Assembly (NCBI RefSeq): GCF_016906535.1
Contig: NC_057371.1
Span: 1,984,001 to 2,048,000, forward strand
Direction of reading: 5' to 3'
DNA length: 64,000 nt
Origin: Rhizoctonia solani
Lineage: Eukaryota; Basidiomycota; Agaricomycetes; Cantharellales; Ceratobasidiaceae
The notes beneath the pieces are model-generated. The model was not told where the DNA came from. It saw only the letters and a program-made list of their open reading frames with translations, and did not search any database. The first letter of the stretch is position 1, and the number at the start of each line of letters is the position of its first letter. Positions 24,690-36,719 of this stretch are shown in pieces. The position numbers were made by a program, and so were the translations under genes.

Positions 24690-26438
24690 TTAATCATCCA
24701 TCCGAATTAATTCATCCTCCTTCCTCTTTGCTTCTTCTAATTTCCGTTGTCTCTCCTTTTCTTCAGTGATCGCCATATCCTCGAGCAAGAGATCTATATC
24801 GGGAGAGACGATATACCTCCGATTTACTTCGCCGAGAACAACGAGCCGCTTTTTGTCTTGGTCATGGTAAATGGCATGTTGTAAGAATGAAGGTTGAGTG
24901 GCAGCGGTCACCTTCAAAGACAAAATAGATAATTGATCGTGTTTCGAATACTGACCACAGGACGTACCTCCATAGCTATCCCATTGCCAAGTTTCATTCT
25001 AACCAACCCACTGCGGTATATCTCTAATTGGCCTATTTTACCTCCTGAAGGCTTCGAAGTAACCTCCTCAACTTTCGCCTTCTTGGCTTGTGCATTAGTA
25101 TCTTCATCTCCACTAAGGTTATCTTCAGCGAACGTGACTTTTTGCTTTCCTTTTCCTGTGGACATGGAATCTGGGTCCCCCATATCAACATCTTCTGGTT
25201 CTTTTGGTGGGACTTCGAAATTTGGGAATGGTCGGGGGAATTGAAAGTAGTAAAGTTTACTTCGGGAGGTACTGAAGGCCTAAATTTACTCATCAACATT
25301 ACGGTCGTTCGTGGTATAGCCAAAGAACTGGCCTCATCCCCTTGAGCGTTCGCAAGGAAATCCTCGACGAGATCTTCCATTTCTTCCTCCTCTTCACTTT
25401 CGCTAAGATCTAGTGCGTTGGCCAAAAGTTTGTCGTCGGTGCCTTCTTCGCCAGATCGAACCGTAGAAGCATCACGGGATGATAGCAGGGACTCTGCATT
25501 ATGATCATCGTCTTCGGGATCCTGCTTGACTGCGAAATCATGACATAAGTATTAAGTGTAGCTTCCAAGGTGAGGACCCACGTTTTGGCCGGGCCCTGCC
25601 AGAATCATCTTTGATTTTCCCTTTCAGTTTATCTCGCTTCCTTGCTGCCTTTTCTTCGTCCTCCTCCTTTACACGGACTAGACTGTCAGGAGCCATCCAA
25701 TCTAGCTCGTTGACGTCGTCCATATCGACGATCTCCACCCCTTCGTCGTCGGAATACTGTTCTTTTTCCGCAGCTTCTAGTCCAGCACGCCTTTTTTGCA
25801 ATTTCCTTGTGCTATTGATAGTTGGGGCAGCAGTATCGGTGAGGCCAGCACCATGGGGTTGTCCTCCTCCCACACCAGCAGCTGCGACATTCCTGCTGCA
25901 ATTCGAGTCGGTCGGCGAGAGCTATTCGCAGCAGGGCCTAGTGAGAATGGTCCACTAGCCACCATCTCAACAGGAGCTGGAGGCCCTCCACGGCCACGGC
26001 CTCTTCCTACCCCATCTCCGCGTCCTCGGCCTTCACCGCGCCCTCGTCCTTCTCCGCGACCTGTACCTTGGTTTACTTCAGTGCTGGTTGTCCCAGGTTC
26101 CTACTTGAGAGTTAAAGGTGAATGGTGAGCAACGACTGTATGACTTGCCTGTTTTACGACCACCCCACTGTAACGTAGTGTTAGGTTTCCGGTATAGCAG
26201 TAAGCAGGCCAGCTTACTCTTCGACCTTTCTCCGTACGACTTGATTAGGCATAAACATCATTTTCCCCCGACCTCCTCTCCCCGCAACTCCATCTGTAGG
26301 CCGGCGGCTCAGAACATTACCAATAACCCTTGAGCTTGGCTGTGAGGTAGATGTATCTCTTAGATTTCCCACAGGTCGAGTTCCCGAGTTACTGGCGGAA
26401 GCCTGGTTGGAAGATTCGCCCGTTTGACCGTCCGACAT
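24690..26438 (-). CDS. RPC53: RNA polymerase III subunit RPC4 (RPC53), with one apparent frameshift
   Basis: Minus-strand gene from ATG at 26438 (MSDGQTGESSNQ) to TAA at 24690. The C-terminal domain is diagnostic: GKIGQLEIYRSGLVRMKLGN, then TQPSFLQHAIYHDQDKKRL, LGEVNRRYIVSPDIDLLL and a lysine/glutamate-rich tail. This is the RPC4 part that pairs with RPC37 in the Pol III TFIIF-like subcomplex for termination and re-initiation. The middle has an Arg/Gly-rich tract (GRGEGRGRGEGRGRG, about 26080-26000), the conserved S-R-R-P-T-R-I-A-A segment and an acidic VEIVDMDDVNELDWMAPDSL stretch. Near 25892 the frame changes from RIAAG to VAAAGVGGGQPHG. One missing base in the CC run there would restore it. 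Pol III subunits are essential, so an assembly error is the likelier cause. It is divergent from HFI1. Confidence 0.9.
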
Positions 26439-26661
26439 TAGAGTCAAGTGGAGGGGGAAATAATTCAATAACCAATTCAGGATCTGACCCGCATATTTCC
26501 AATTAATGAGCAACAAGCGCTGATGGCCGGTTCCCGCCAACAACATTCACGATCTCTGGTTTTATTCGTTAACGGATCATTCAACTGTATTATATACGAC
26601 AGCAGCAGGTGATCTCAGGCCAACGAAACTGTATTAACTATTTCTGGAATCTCCCGCCACC
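26439..26661. promoter_or_regulatory. divergent promoter shared by RPC53 and HFI1/ADA1
   Basis: 223 bp lies between the two divergent start codons. It contains the AT-rich stretch TGTATTATATACG near 26586, a possible TATA element for the plus-strand gene. Shared control is inferred from geometry. Confidence 0.5.
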
Positions 26662-27927
26662 ATGGTCTCGAGTTTCGTAACTCCAACATCACCCTTGGTG
26701 ATAAAGGCTGAGTTAGTGGGACTCCTCGGTTCTAAGGGCCGGCCATACTGGAACACACTCTCCGAGTTTATCAAAGCCAAAATATCTCGGTCCGAATTTG
26801 AGGAACGTGTAACTGAGTGGTTAAACACACCTCGTCTTGGTAAGCCACGCTACTCCTATCCGACCCCCCTGGCCCAGACTCACACTTTTTCCTACATAGT
26901 CAGCCTTCACAATTCACTTTTAACAGCTTTGATATACTCCGCAAGTGCTTCTTCAAACGGAGACCTCGGGGACGGTATTAATGGGGGTCCCAAACCTCGG
27001 TCTCGACGCCGGCTACTTGGACACGACAAAGATGGCGAATCTTCTCGGCTTCGTCGCTGGGCTGTTGATATGGGTCGCAAAGAGCGAGAGCGTGTCAGGA
27101 ATAATGCCGGGGCAGGCCCCAGGACTGGCGGTCCGGCTCGAAGTAAACGTGGCGATGCAGGTGCCAGCCCTGGTCTCAGGAGTGAGATACGTAGCGAAAG
27201 GGGTGTTAGGTTGATGAAGGAGCGCGGAAGTGAGTATACTGCTTGTTTTGTGCTTTCAACAAAACACGAACGACCGCTTGGTAGATCCTCCTGGAACTCA
27301 TCTGGCCATCCCGTTGTGCGAGTCTTCTAGGATATTACCAACACAGCAAAACCTATTTGATCGCATGTCACTTATTGCTTCACAACACGATATGACGTCT
27401 TCGAAGACGGCGGTAGCATTACTCATGACTTCCTCGATGTAAGTCTGAGAACCACTCCTCATTTGGGAACGTTGTTTACATAGACTCTTTAGGCGCACTT
27501 GAAACACTTGTCTGGTAGAGCACTTGACCTCTCAGGCCCTTCCTCCTCAAGGGGCAGTGTATTCAATCCTCAGCGTGCGGACGCAGTGGGAAGTAAAGGC
27601 AGCGGTGCGGCTATGGAAGCAGTTCTCACGCTGGCACCGTTCGAAGTACCCGGTAGTTCTGCCTCGACTCTGCTACTCGGAGACCATGGATACAAAAACC
27701 CTCATCCTCCTGAATCGGGTCCTGAAAAGGACGAAGAGGAAGACTACAACCCCATGTTGATCGACAGAACGCCCCCCAAGCCAGCTTTTATGAATGGATA
27801 TGGGTTCCGAAGGCCGGATCCGAGCGCAACGGGCAGCGCAGAACTTTGGAAGAAACTTATATCTCAGGATAAGAACTCGTCTTCAGAAGTCGTGAAGAGC
27901 CGCACTCTGGTCACTGGCGCTGCTTGA
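26662..27927 (+). CDS. HFI1: SAGA coactivator subunit HFI1/ADA1-like
   Basis: Start ATG at 26662 in a CCACCATGG context. Exon 1 ends with PRL and splices at about 26840/26902 to SLHNSLLTALIYSASASSNG, the SAGA-Tad1 signature in which a short helical domain (LSEFIKAKISRSEFEERVTE) precedes a conserved histidine-asparagine helix. A basic Arg/Gly region follows, then PPGTHLAIPLCESSRILPTQ, MSLIASQHDM and a last exon starting AHLKHLSGRALDL and ending at 27927. ADA1/HFI1 is a structural histone-fold subunit of the SAGA complex. The 27438/27493 junction does not keep phase: exon 3 ends in phase 2 while the downstream frame needs one further base. A G lost from the run at 27492-27493 would fix this. 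Assignment rests on the N-terminal domain and C-terminal helix; moderately sure. Confidence 0.75.
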
Positions 27928-28548
27928 TTCGGTATGTATCTCGATTCGAGGAATTATGTAGTGAAATTGATGGTTGCTCGTTTTACTGTTTAGCTTAACG
28001 CATACTGTATCCAATATTGCCTTGTCTCGGTTTTTTGGACATTATTTTGCTCCTTTACTTATGTATCCTGTTCGATTCTTTTTCATAATCGATGCGCGTT
28101 ATCGTGGAACAGGCTCGGAAAGGGCTACCAGAGACGTGTTATGGCAAGTTCATTTTTTCAAAGTAATAGTTAAACGCTTCGAGCCCCGATAAGCAGCATT
28201 AACTGGGTTTGAGTGGCCAGTCTGCGCCTGTGCATTCGCATGGATTAGCGCGTGTAATAAAAGGTGTATTTATAGTATGCATGTGTTGCCAAACCCGTCT
28301 ATTCTCACTTGAAGGAAAGATATTAATAGAGAATACAAGCTAAATAAACACAACAGTAGGGCCTATTATGTTATTGGGTGATTGAAAGTGCTAATTAAAG
28401 GAAGATGAATCTGTCTTCGAAAAAAGGCTCAATAATGGAAAAACCATGCCATATAGGTCGGTGGGACTAGCCAACGAATTTATTGAGTGCTACATAATAT
28501 TAAATAAGGTTATCTATCTATTCTCGGTTACTTCGCTCGAGTAGCTTA
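27928..28548. other. intergenic spacer, no gene recognised
   Basis: About 620 bp of AT-rich sequence between the 3' ends of HFI1 and the minus-strand membrane protein (convergent). No supported coding or RNA feature. Confidence 0.5.
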
Positions 28549-29040
28549 CTAGCTGATGTGATACCTTTCCCTCCTTAGCGCCCTTCGGCAAATTAGCACT
28601 GCGAACGAAAGAAGGATTGCTTCGACGAATGCCAAGCCACCGGAGATGCAGTCTGGAACGTTGGATATTGTCCGAGCCCCATAGAGTGACCCAACCACTA
28701 CGAACACGATTGTCAATGCCCCTCCCGCGATCCAGAGCAATGACAGTATGAGTAAGGCTAGGATATTTCCGTAGTGCTTCAAACACAGAGGAGCGTGGGT
28801 CTGGGCGGAAACTGTATGGCTGTAGTATCTAAGCTGATACCATATAGTTAAATGGTGGGCGAAAGTGAAAAAGAAAGCACTGGGGATGAAGAATAAGGAA
28901 GTAAACCCAAGGCGAACTGCGCTTAGTCCGGCTGACAGGGCTGATACGAATAACGAGAGTAGGGCCAGGATGGCGAGTATCTCCCCATGTGAATCACCCG
29001 GGAGTTCGAAGTGACGCGCGAGACACGGTGCGAACGGCAT
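28549..29040 (-). CDS. small four-helix integral membrane protein, family A copy 2
   Basis: 163 codons from ATG at 29040, uninterrupted. Four hydrophobic helices at about residues 20-42, 48-68, 88-115 and 130-150. It ends in a basic tail CRRALRRERYHIS. It has the same length and helix spacing as the protein at 4905-5396, and shares FIPSAFFFTFAHH (versus LIPAAFFLTTIHH), LLWIAGG, GGLAFVEA and the charged C-terminal turn. No known domain is recognised. It lies about 570 bp downstream of another membrane protein gene on the same strand, but that one belongs to a different sequence family. Function unknown. Confidence 0.7.
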   Translation of the reverse strand: MPFAPCLARHFELPGDSHGEILAILALLSLFVSALSAGLSAVRLGFTSLFFIPSAFFFTFAHHLTIWYQLRYYSHTVSAQTHAPLCLKHYGNILALLILSLLWIAGGALTIVFVVVGSLYGARTISNVPDCISGGLAFVEAILLSFAVLICRRALRRERYHIS

Positions 29041-29612
29041 ATCGAGGTATGAGACGATGGTAGTCGGTAAGTGGTGGCTTGACCAGTGGCAAGTCGTGCA
29101 CTTATATGCGCATGCAGGCGCGGAGTGTTTGGCCTACTATTCGCCATTTATGGCCAATTTGCCACCCTACTGAACAATGCATAACAGGAAAGAACATGAG
29201 CGTTCGTCCCTGGCTTTTGTGCTGAAGGGTCCGGCTACTAGAACCAAAATGCACTGCACCGAAACACAAGCCCAGTCAGAGGACTTCGGATCCTTTGTTC
29301 CCAAGGGCTCGGCATCAGTTTGATTCTATCTCACCAAGCCAAGAAAGCACGGATGGATAGGTAATTCAATAGACAGATTAAGTTACTATTTCAGAATACT
29401 TTGACTAATATTACATGCATAGCCTTAAAAATCGAAGCATGTATCCGGTGAGAATGGTATGGAGGTTCCAAAAAGCAGTGCAATTCTAATAAAATTATTT
29501 TAGTTTTATATGTCAAACATGGGGTTTCCAAGTACTCACTTTAGTTGCGTCCCTTTGTGGCTTGGTCGATACAGTGGATGCTTAAACAGAAAGAATTATC
29601 GGAGATTTTTTA
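29041..29612. other. spacer between two minus-strand membrane-protein genes
   Basis: 572 bp; promoter side of the gene ending at 29040 and 3' flank of the next gene. AT-rich around 29380-29520. Nothing else supported. Confidence 0.5.
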
Positions 29613-30152
29613 TCATGGTCCTAAACATTCATTAGTATGAGCTTCGGTGGTAAATAACGAACCACGCACTAAAGTAGAGATATCGCTGGGAGCCACCGGA
29701 GTAGGTCGCCAACATTCGGCCATGATGCAAGACGCAATCCATATCTCGAATAGTCCAAGGGATAACACTGCTCGGGCAGGGCCTGTGAAGCCCACATTAT
29801 CCCCTGAGACGCCAAAGGCATCGGCCATATATAATAATACTACAAGATATCGCTCGACTATGGCAACCACCGATAATGCACCCCAGGCTACTAGACACGT
29901 CTGATTCCAGAGAGAAGGAATTTCGACTGGACCAGGACCAAAGCTCGGTCTTCTCAAGCGCAGCGAAAGCAGAGTCGATGTATAACAGAAAAGAGGCAAG
30001 CACACCATAGCGAACATTACGAGAAGCTTCGATTCAAGTTTCAGTGCAGCATTCCTTGCCAGAATGCCACCAATAGATATGAGGTTGGATAGTAGAGCGC
30101 GGAGAAGAATAGACGGGGTACTGGCGTTGATGTTGAGGGGGTTAGCGTTCAT
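29613..30152 (-). CDS. small multi-pass membrane protein, family B copy 1
   Basis: Reading frame of 179 residues from the first in-frame ATG at 30152 (MNANPLNINASTPS). The frame is open further upstream but without ATG. Hydrophobic segments are at about residues 14-34, 44-66, 88-112 and 125-146. The region VVAIVERYLVVLLYM...ARAVLSLGLFEIWIASCI aligns with VSTVERYYVLGLYV...VQAVLALGSLEIAIMFCI in the plus-strand protein at 54864-55466. The shared V-E-R-Y motif and L-[AS]-L-G-x-[FL]-E-I motif define the family. No enzymatic or transport signature is seen. The C-terminus may continue through an unrecognised intron. Confidence 0.6.
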   Translation of the reverse strand: MNANPLNINASTPSILLRALLSNLISIGGILARNAALKLESKLLVMFAMVCLPLFCYTSTLLSLRLRRPSFGPGPVEIPSLWNQTCLVAWGALSVVAIVERYLVVLLYMADAFGVSGDNVGFTGPARAVLSLGLFEIWIASCIMAECWRPTPVAPSDISTLVRGSLFTTEAHTNECLGP

Positions 30153-30595
30153 TGTGGGAGGAGGGGGTGGGTTGACTCTTGTGGGCGTAAGCGCGAAGAA
30201 AACAAAGTTATAAAGCCACGGCAAGGATGCCCAGGGTAGCCTGGTCGCAACTTTATCGGCAGACTAAATCGGTACATCGTATTATTGGATCGGCAGGCCA
30301 TACCAGGCAAATTGTAATAGGATCCACGTATATGGTGGAACATGTACTTCCAAGATTGATTCCAGTACGGGTTAACTCTCAAGTTGAAGCCCAGTCAGAT
30401 ACCGTTCGCGATGCATAGCCTTGAGGTACAATTGCCTATTGAGGATCTCTAGCCTTGGGAGCCTGGTCGTGGGTAACCGAAGCACGAATGAGAACCGCTC
30501 GGCGCCAAGTACGAGCATCCCACGTGATTATGGTGCGACAAATCCCTATTCGAGACCCAACCATTGACGGATCGCGTTCCCATTAGAGTGGAAGA
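30153..30595. other. divergent intergenic region upstream of MKT1
   Basis: 443 bp between divergent starts (membrane protein on minus, MKT1 on plus). Pyrimidine-rich tracts; no clear TATA. No gene supported. Confidence 0.45.
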
Positions 30596-33280
30596 ATGGT
30601 AATCAAGAACTTAGATAGTGAGTTAACTTATCACTAAAACTACGCGTTTTCGTCATGCATTCAATCTCTAGGCTACATTTCGGAGTGGAAACATGACCAA
30701 ACCTTGCCTTTGTCAACCCTTGCAGAATCGCGCTTAGGAATTGACGCATCCCATTACCTGAGTAACCTCCTTGACAATCCCACCACAAGAGAGTCCTATC
30801 TCGCTGCGACTGGTGGAATTCCACTATCATTGGCGTCGCGGATCGAACAGGACTTACGTGCCCTCGAGAAACTGCATATCAAGCCCGTTTTTGTATTCCC
30901 TGGCCTTCCCCCTAACAAACGCATTAGCAAGAATACACCCCAGCAAAATGCCGCTAAACAGATGGAAGCCGCCCAAGCTCGTCGCGATGCCTGGAACTGC
31001 TATGAAAGTGGGCGTAACGATCAAGCGACCAAGCTATTCGAATCAAGGAGCAACGTGGAACAATGGGATCTCTGGCGTCCTGTTCTCCGTATTTTTAGGC
31101 ACCGAAACGTCGAATTTATAATTGCACCATATTCGTCCTTAGCTCAGGTGAGTCTTTCTTCTATTTTTGATGTAAGTACATGGTCTCCCTTACGCTTTAT
31201 TTATATATGAATGGATATAGCTTGTGTACCTTCAACGACACCCTAAGTCCTACGTTCATGCGCTTTATGGACCTTCAGAACTTTTGCTCTATGCCGGGGT
31301 TGAGAAGGTCATCCTCTCTCTGGATCTTTCAGCACAGTCGAACTTTACCTTCGTCACTAAATCTAAGATGATGACCGATCTTCAGCTCAACGAGGACCAG
31401 TTCCTCGACCTCGGATTACTTTGTGGCTCTGAGTACTCCCCCACACTCCCGCCGAACGCCAACGAGACTTCGATTAAGCCCTTTGTTGATTTTTTGCGGT
31501 ACTATAAGTCTGGTTTCGTCTGCATTACAAGTGCATTTCTGGATAATCCCTTGATGAAACAGAGCAACTACGCTGAAACTTTTGCCCGTGCTCGTTGCAT
31601 GGTCAAATTTGCACTGGTTTTATCTTCCGAAGGATCTGTGGTCCCCTTGCCTATTGCTCTTTCGGGAGGTTCGGGTGGCACTACTACGACTGCAGCAGAC
31701 ATACCATCAGATCTACACGATATATTTACGAATAGGCTTCCGGATGAGGTTTTCTATTACTGTCCCGCGGCCTTTTCACTCCTCAACCACTGGTGTGGTT
31801 GACATCTGGGCAAGTTATCGAGAACCCCCCATTGGATAATGGTGAAACCAACGAATATCGACGATTTGTAAAAGACGTGATAACCGAGGGGGCAACGGGT
31901 CCACGAGCTACGGCACTCGCCCTAATTACTAGCGTTTTCCACAACAGTTGGCAAAAAACCCGTGTCATGACGCATTTTTGGTACGACAACAACCCTAAAA
32001 ATTTCATTAGTCCGAACGCGGCGCAAACCACGTCTTTGGTTGAGCGGGTAGTAAGCTGGAATGTACCGAGCACTATTGTAGAAGATGAACTTCGGAGACA
32101 ATCGGTAAGTCCGTTCTATGCGTTTCGGGTGTTCTCACTCAATGCTAGAGGGTAGTCTTCGACTATCGATTTTGCTTTATGCTTGGGCGCTACATCGACG
32201 GATAAATTAGCATCAAGAACACGCACAAAGCCCAACCTGAACCATCCGCTCGAGAAAAAGGATGAAGTCGTCGCGAACGTTATCTGGCGTTTCCTTGAAC
32301 TAAGAGGGTACGTGAACCGCCATTGCTGACCATGGCTCTACATCTAAGTCCGTGAACGCAGATTCTTGCTTCATTCTCACACTCATTCACCTCTAGCCCG
32401 CGCTTTGCATGCTACGCTGAGCTCAGTAAGGGTCAACGACAAGTTCCAGGATTCTATGTATCTTTTCCTAGAAATGGTCCGAGCTGGGGTCATTCATGGA
32501 AATCTCTGGAGTGGGCGCGCTTACAGCGGGGGCCCGAGCTTTGGTGATGGTAAGAGGATGCAGTCTTCTTTGACATAAGCCATTGCCTGATTGCATAAAA
32601 ACAGACGAAGAGAAAAAGAGTATGCTTTTAATTATGCGGGTACTCAGCATTGTTCCTCTTTCTTGCCATGTAAGCTCATTTCTTATTGAGGGGCTAATAT
32701 CTCGATTAATGTGTGTTTCAAAATAGCCCCAACCATGGAGCGGACCGCTTTCCCGAGAACTACTCGTTTTCAACTCCTTCCTCCGTTCGCTGTCCAAGGC
32801 ACTACGCACCTTAGTCGAGACTGTCGCCTTGAATATGCTGCTTCAGCAACATGCTCGACGACCACGAGAAGACCTTCTTGAAATCGCCGTATCTTTGCCT
32901 TTTCAGCAAGAAGTTAACACTGGATACGGAATTTTGGCAAAAGTTTACCTTGATGCACTTGTCGCTATGAATGGTGGTCCTGTAAAGTCACGTGATGATG
33001 AAGGTGTCCAAGAGGCCAAGGATGGCGCGATGGAACTGGTCGAAGAAACATTCACTGGAGTCAAATATCCCAGGTACGAAGTAGAACGTGGCTTCAGATT
33101 CTGGGATGCGGTGAGTATAATTATTGCATAAAAGCTGTTATATCTGATCTATGCTCCCGGGTACAGGCGCTGAGTGCCATCAGGAACCTCAGTCAAGATG
33201 AGTCTGGGTCTGTAGTATCTGCCGAACTCGTCGAAAGCTTTGAAAAGGCTCAGGCTTGGCTTGCTCCTATGCGGCCTTAA
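30596..33280 (+). CDS. MKT1: MKT1-like XPG-fold post-transcriptional regulator, with one apparent frameshift
   Basis: Starts at ATG 30596 (MVIKNLD), splices to YISEWKHDQTLPLSTLAESR and the XPG N-region LGIDASHYLSNLLD, then ALEKLHIKPVFVFPGLPPNK. The I-region-like part has YVHALYGPSELLLYAGVEKV, KSKMMTDLQLNEDQFLDLGL and LCGSEYSPTLP. The Mkt1 N/C domains follow: NPPLDNGETNEYRRFVKDVI, ATALALITSVFHNSWQK, ELRRQS/STIDFALCLGATS, LARALHATLSSV, PQPWSGPLSRELLVFNSFLR and FWDA, ending APMRP at 33280. Mkt1 lacks the catalytic acidic residues of true XPG nucleases and works with Pbp1 in mRNA control. At 31760 the frame breaks: Y-Y is followed by C-P, whereas one added C gives LSRGLFTPQ and runs straight into the downstream exon. 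Probable sequence error. Confidence 0.88.
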
Positions 33281-33575
33281 ACAATCAATTGGCGTCTCGT
33301 CGAATGCTGCCTTGGGGAAAAACTAGTCTACTGCTTGTATATTCGTAACAACAACCACATTGTATGCTACGGCTAAACGGTTGTCTGATATTATAGCACT
33401 TCGTGTCAAGCAGAAACAAAAAGTGCAGGGTTACATTTTATCGTGTGCTTTTGTGGTAGTAATTCTGGTGGGAATCATCTGAGTGGGGTAAACATACAAG
33501 AGGGTGTGTACATAAAACCATAGAAAGTGAATAACCGGCATAATCCCAAAGAAAAAAATCATATACGCGTCATAT

Positions 33576-36500
33576 TCAAAGCGGCCTTCCTTTCAGTGAG
33601 CGGCCAGTTGTCCAGTCATCCTCGTCCGACGCTGAAACAACTGTTACTGCCCTAGATTTCCTACTCCTTACTGACCCTTGAGGTGAGGATGGTCTACTCT
33701 TTTCCGCACCGTCGCCAACATGATCAACATCCCACTGGCGTTGGCGTTCCAAATCTTGTTCCTCTCTCAGGGCCTGGAACGCCTCGACCTGGGCCCTCGT
33801 CTTATTCTTGTTGCGATCTGTAAATCGAGAGTCGGGCCGTGTTAGAGGGAAGCCTTTGGGCTGCTGGGGCGGAGGCTTACTGGCCACAACGTTTGGCCTG
33901 TTTGGGGACCCCATCCCAGCCATGGGCACTTGAAGGGTTGGTCCCAGCGTGTTTCTCACTCTGTTTATTTCGGGACGGGTACCCATCCCTGAAGGGGCGC
34001 GTGAGCCTCCCTGGGGTGGCATGGGCGATCGATTTGGTACGGGTGCTGGTATGACTGGTGGTCCGGGGTCCGTCACAGGGGCGGTCACTGGAGGCGGTGC
34101 TGTGGTTTGCTGGGCACTGGGAGAGCGCATGAAGCCTGGTCGACTGAACCCAAGTCCACTAAGACCTGCACCTATTCGAGTAGCAAAACCAGGTGTTGGC
34201 AAATGGCTCGAGCTGGGGGTCTTTTCAGGGGTGAGGTCGGCGGTCGTGGTCCGTTGCGTGCTTGGTTGGCTTGTGTTGGCAGGGGTTATAACAACGGACT
34301 GAGGTATCATGGGGACACCCGGTCGACTGACGCTGCTTGCGGAGGAACGACCGGAAGAGCGAGTCGTATGCGAGCGAGGAGGACGGTAATCTTGCTGGTA
34401 TTTCACATGATCCAGTTCTCCGTCAAAGTTGCCAAAATCAGGGAGACCTGGTGGTTGATAGCCTGTACTAGGAGGTCGGGCAGGCGCCCATCGTGAATTA
34501 TAGCTTGAATCATTAGCGAGCGGCGGGGGTCGATTGACCGATGCCGAGCTGTGCCTGGGTATATGATGCGGGTTAATGTAATCCGAGGGATGCCCGTACT
34601 GTCGAGAGACGGGAGAAGCCACCGATCCCGAGTAGGTATCCAAACCTCCAGCCCCCGGAACGGGGACACCGCTCAAGTCAAGTGGCTCATCCTCGAGACT
34701 TTCGAGCTCGGCAGGATCGTATAAGTGGTCGGTCTGGCGGGGAGCGGGCTGGTAGACTGGTCCCAGCATTCGTGGGTCTGGTTGGTCCGAAATCTGGGAC
34801 CCTTCGGATGAAACATTTGATTCGCTTGACTACAAGTGTTTCGGGAAATATTCAGGAATATTGAATATTTGGATTGAATAAGCGATAAATAGGACACACT
34901 TACCGGAGGTTGAAGGACTATACTGGGGGCGCTAGTACCCACTGATCGGTTGTCTCGTTCATAGTTTGGGTGATAGCTGGAGGGAATGCTTGGAGGATAG
35001 TATAAATCGCCATTGATCGAACTATGCTGCCGGTTATCAGACACGGTTAGCTCGCTCGACTCAGCGCTCGACTCCGATTCCTCAGAAACATCCTCCTCGC
35101 TGTCTTCTTCATCCTCTTCATCCTCCTCACCCTCCTCACCCTCCTCACCCTCGCCGTTCTCATAATCATCGGAATCATTTCCACTAAGATTCCCGAATTT
35201 GGCCTTCATTTGGCCTGTACAACGAGTTAATATTGTGGAAAAGATATATGCGTTTTCACTTACGCTGCACCTCCTCGTCTTCTTCATCGTCATCCTCGCC
35301 CGTCTGTAGCTTCCTGGCTTGTTCCACTGCACGGACGTAAGCATTGATCGCTGCCTCATCTGCGTCTGCCCGGCGTCTAGGATTTTCGGGGTCATACCAT
35401 GGCTCGGGAGAGGGCATCTTCATAGGGAGAGTTTGAGTGCGAGGAGTAATGGGCGTTGCAGAAGTTGCAGGGGCGTAGTTATAAGAGCGACGCCCAGGAC
35501 CTGTACCTGCACTTCCAGGCCCACTAGCAGGAGAGTAGGGGGTGTAATGGTCATCGGGAATGGGAGGAGGGGGGACGATGTGGGGCAGTACAATCTTCTC
35601 TGAAGGTCGAGCTACATACGAAGGCCCTTCCCCAATGCGAGCAGGGCCTTCCCCAATACGAGCAGGGCCTTCCCCAATACGTGATGGGGGCCCCACAATC
35701 CTCGAAGGCCCTTCTCCAATATGCGCGGGTGGCTCTACGATTCGCGCTGGCCCCCCTACAATCCTCGAGGGCCCTTCTCCGATCCTTGATGGCCCTTGTA
35801 CAATCAACGAGGGGGGTTCAACTATTGCCGCCGGTGCACCAACAATCTGCTCTGGCGGAGGTACGATATGCGGCATAGGGAAGGTGATTTGCCTATCCTC
35901 ACTTAGAGGGATGACTGGAGCGGGGGCTTCGTGCGGCGGCGTTTCTGGTGTGGGGCTCGGTGATACAACGGGGTTGGGTGGTACAATGGGTAAGGCGGGC
36001 GTCGAATCGTAACGACGTTCAGTCCTGCTCCGACTCTCTCGTTCTTGGCGTCTTCGCTCCTTCTCCTGCGCTCTCTGTTCCCGTTCTCTGTCCTTCCTTG
36101 CGCGCTCGCTGTCCTTTCGTTCGCGTTCACGGTACTTTTCCTCCCGCTCGCGTTCTTTTCGTTCGCGCTCCTGTCGGTACTCGATGTCCCGTGCCTCCCG
36201 TACATGTTGCTCTTGCACCCCACGCTCCAGTTCCTTTTGCTTCCGTTCGTGCTCCAAGAGCTCCTGTGCTCGTGCTTGGCGAGTGCGTTCCCTTTCGGCC
36301 CTTTCCCATGCGTTCTCTTGTGCGCGCTCGGCCTCCCGAGCTCGGTGACGATCCGCCTTGGTCTTCCGAGGTACTGGAGGCACAGATTCGGGGCTAATCG
36401 GTCCAACTGGGATAATGGCATTCGGAACAATAGGTGGTGGTGGTGTACGAGGGTCATCCGACACGTGTTGTTGGACGACAGGTGGTGCAGGCGAGGTCGG

Positions 36501-36665
36501 GGTAAGTGAAGAGGGACGACGACGAATCGATTGATAGACCTGTGATTCACACCGACACAAAAACCACCCAATTTTAGGTTTAGTTGCAATTGGTTGTACA
36601 CGCACCAAAATAGGAACCCAGGTAAGAAGCGGATTATTTTTCACGGGCAGACGGTTCACGTTCAC
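33576..36665 (-). CDS. low-complexity charged coiled-coil protein with GEGP repeats (5' end unresolved)
   Basis: Minus-strand exons: about 36530-35272, then 35220-34910, then 34830-33576 (stop TGA). The first block has a long Arg/Glu coiled coil (ERERKEREREEKYRERERKD, about 36200-36080) and Pro-rich flanks. Next is a 7-residue repeat G-E-G-P-[SA]-R-I repeated many times, and PEPWYDPENPRRRADADEAA. Exon 2 is a very acidic tract of Glu/Gly/Asp. Exon 3 is Ser/Pro-rich and ends SLKGRPL. No enzymatic domain. No ATG is in frame from 36665 down to about 35870. The true start must lie in an upstream exon, or the gene is joined to the next one. A TATATATA stretch at about 36680 fits a separate promoter. 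Function unknown; scaffolding is only a guess from composition. Confidence 0.55.
35600..35870 (-). repeat. in-frame 21-bp tandem repeats encoding GEGPxRI
   Basis: About nine heptapeptide units in diverged and near-identical forms. The 35625-35690 part has units differing by single bases, typical of recent slippage. It lies entirely within the coding frame of the charged protein. Confidence 0.8.
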
Positions 36666-36719
36666 GGGAATAACGTAGATATATATAACCAGCAGAAAAT
36701 AAAATTACGGTGTCTCAGC

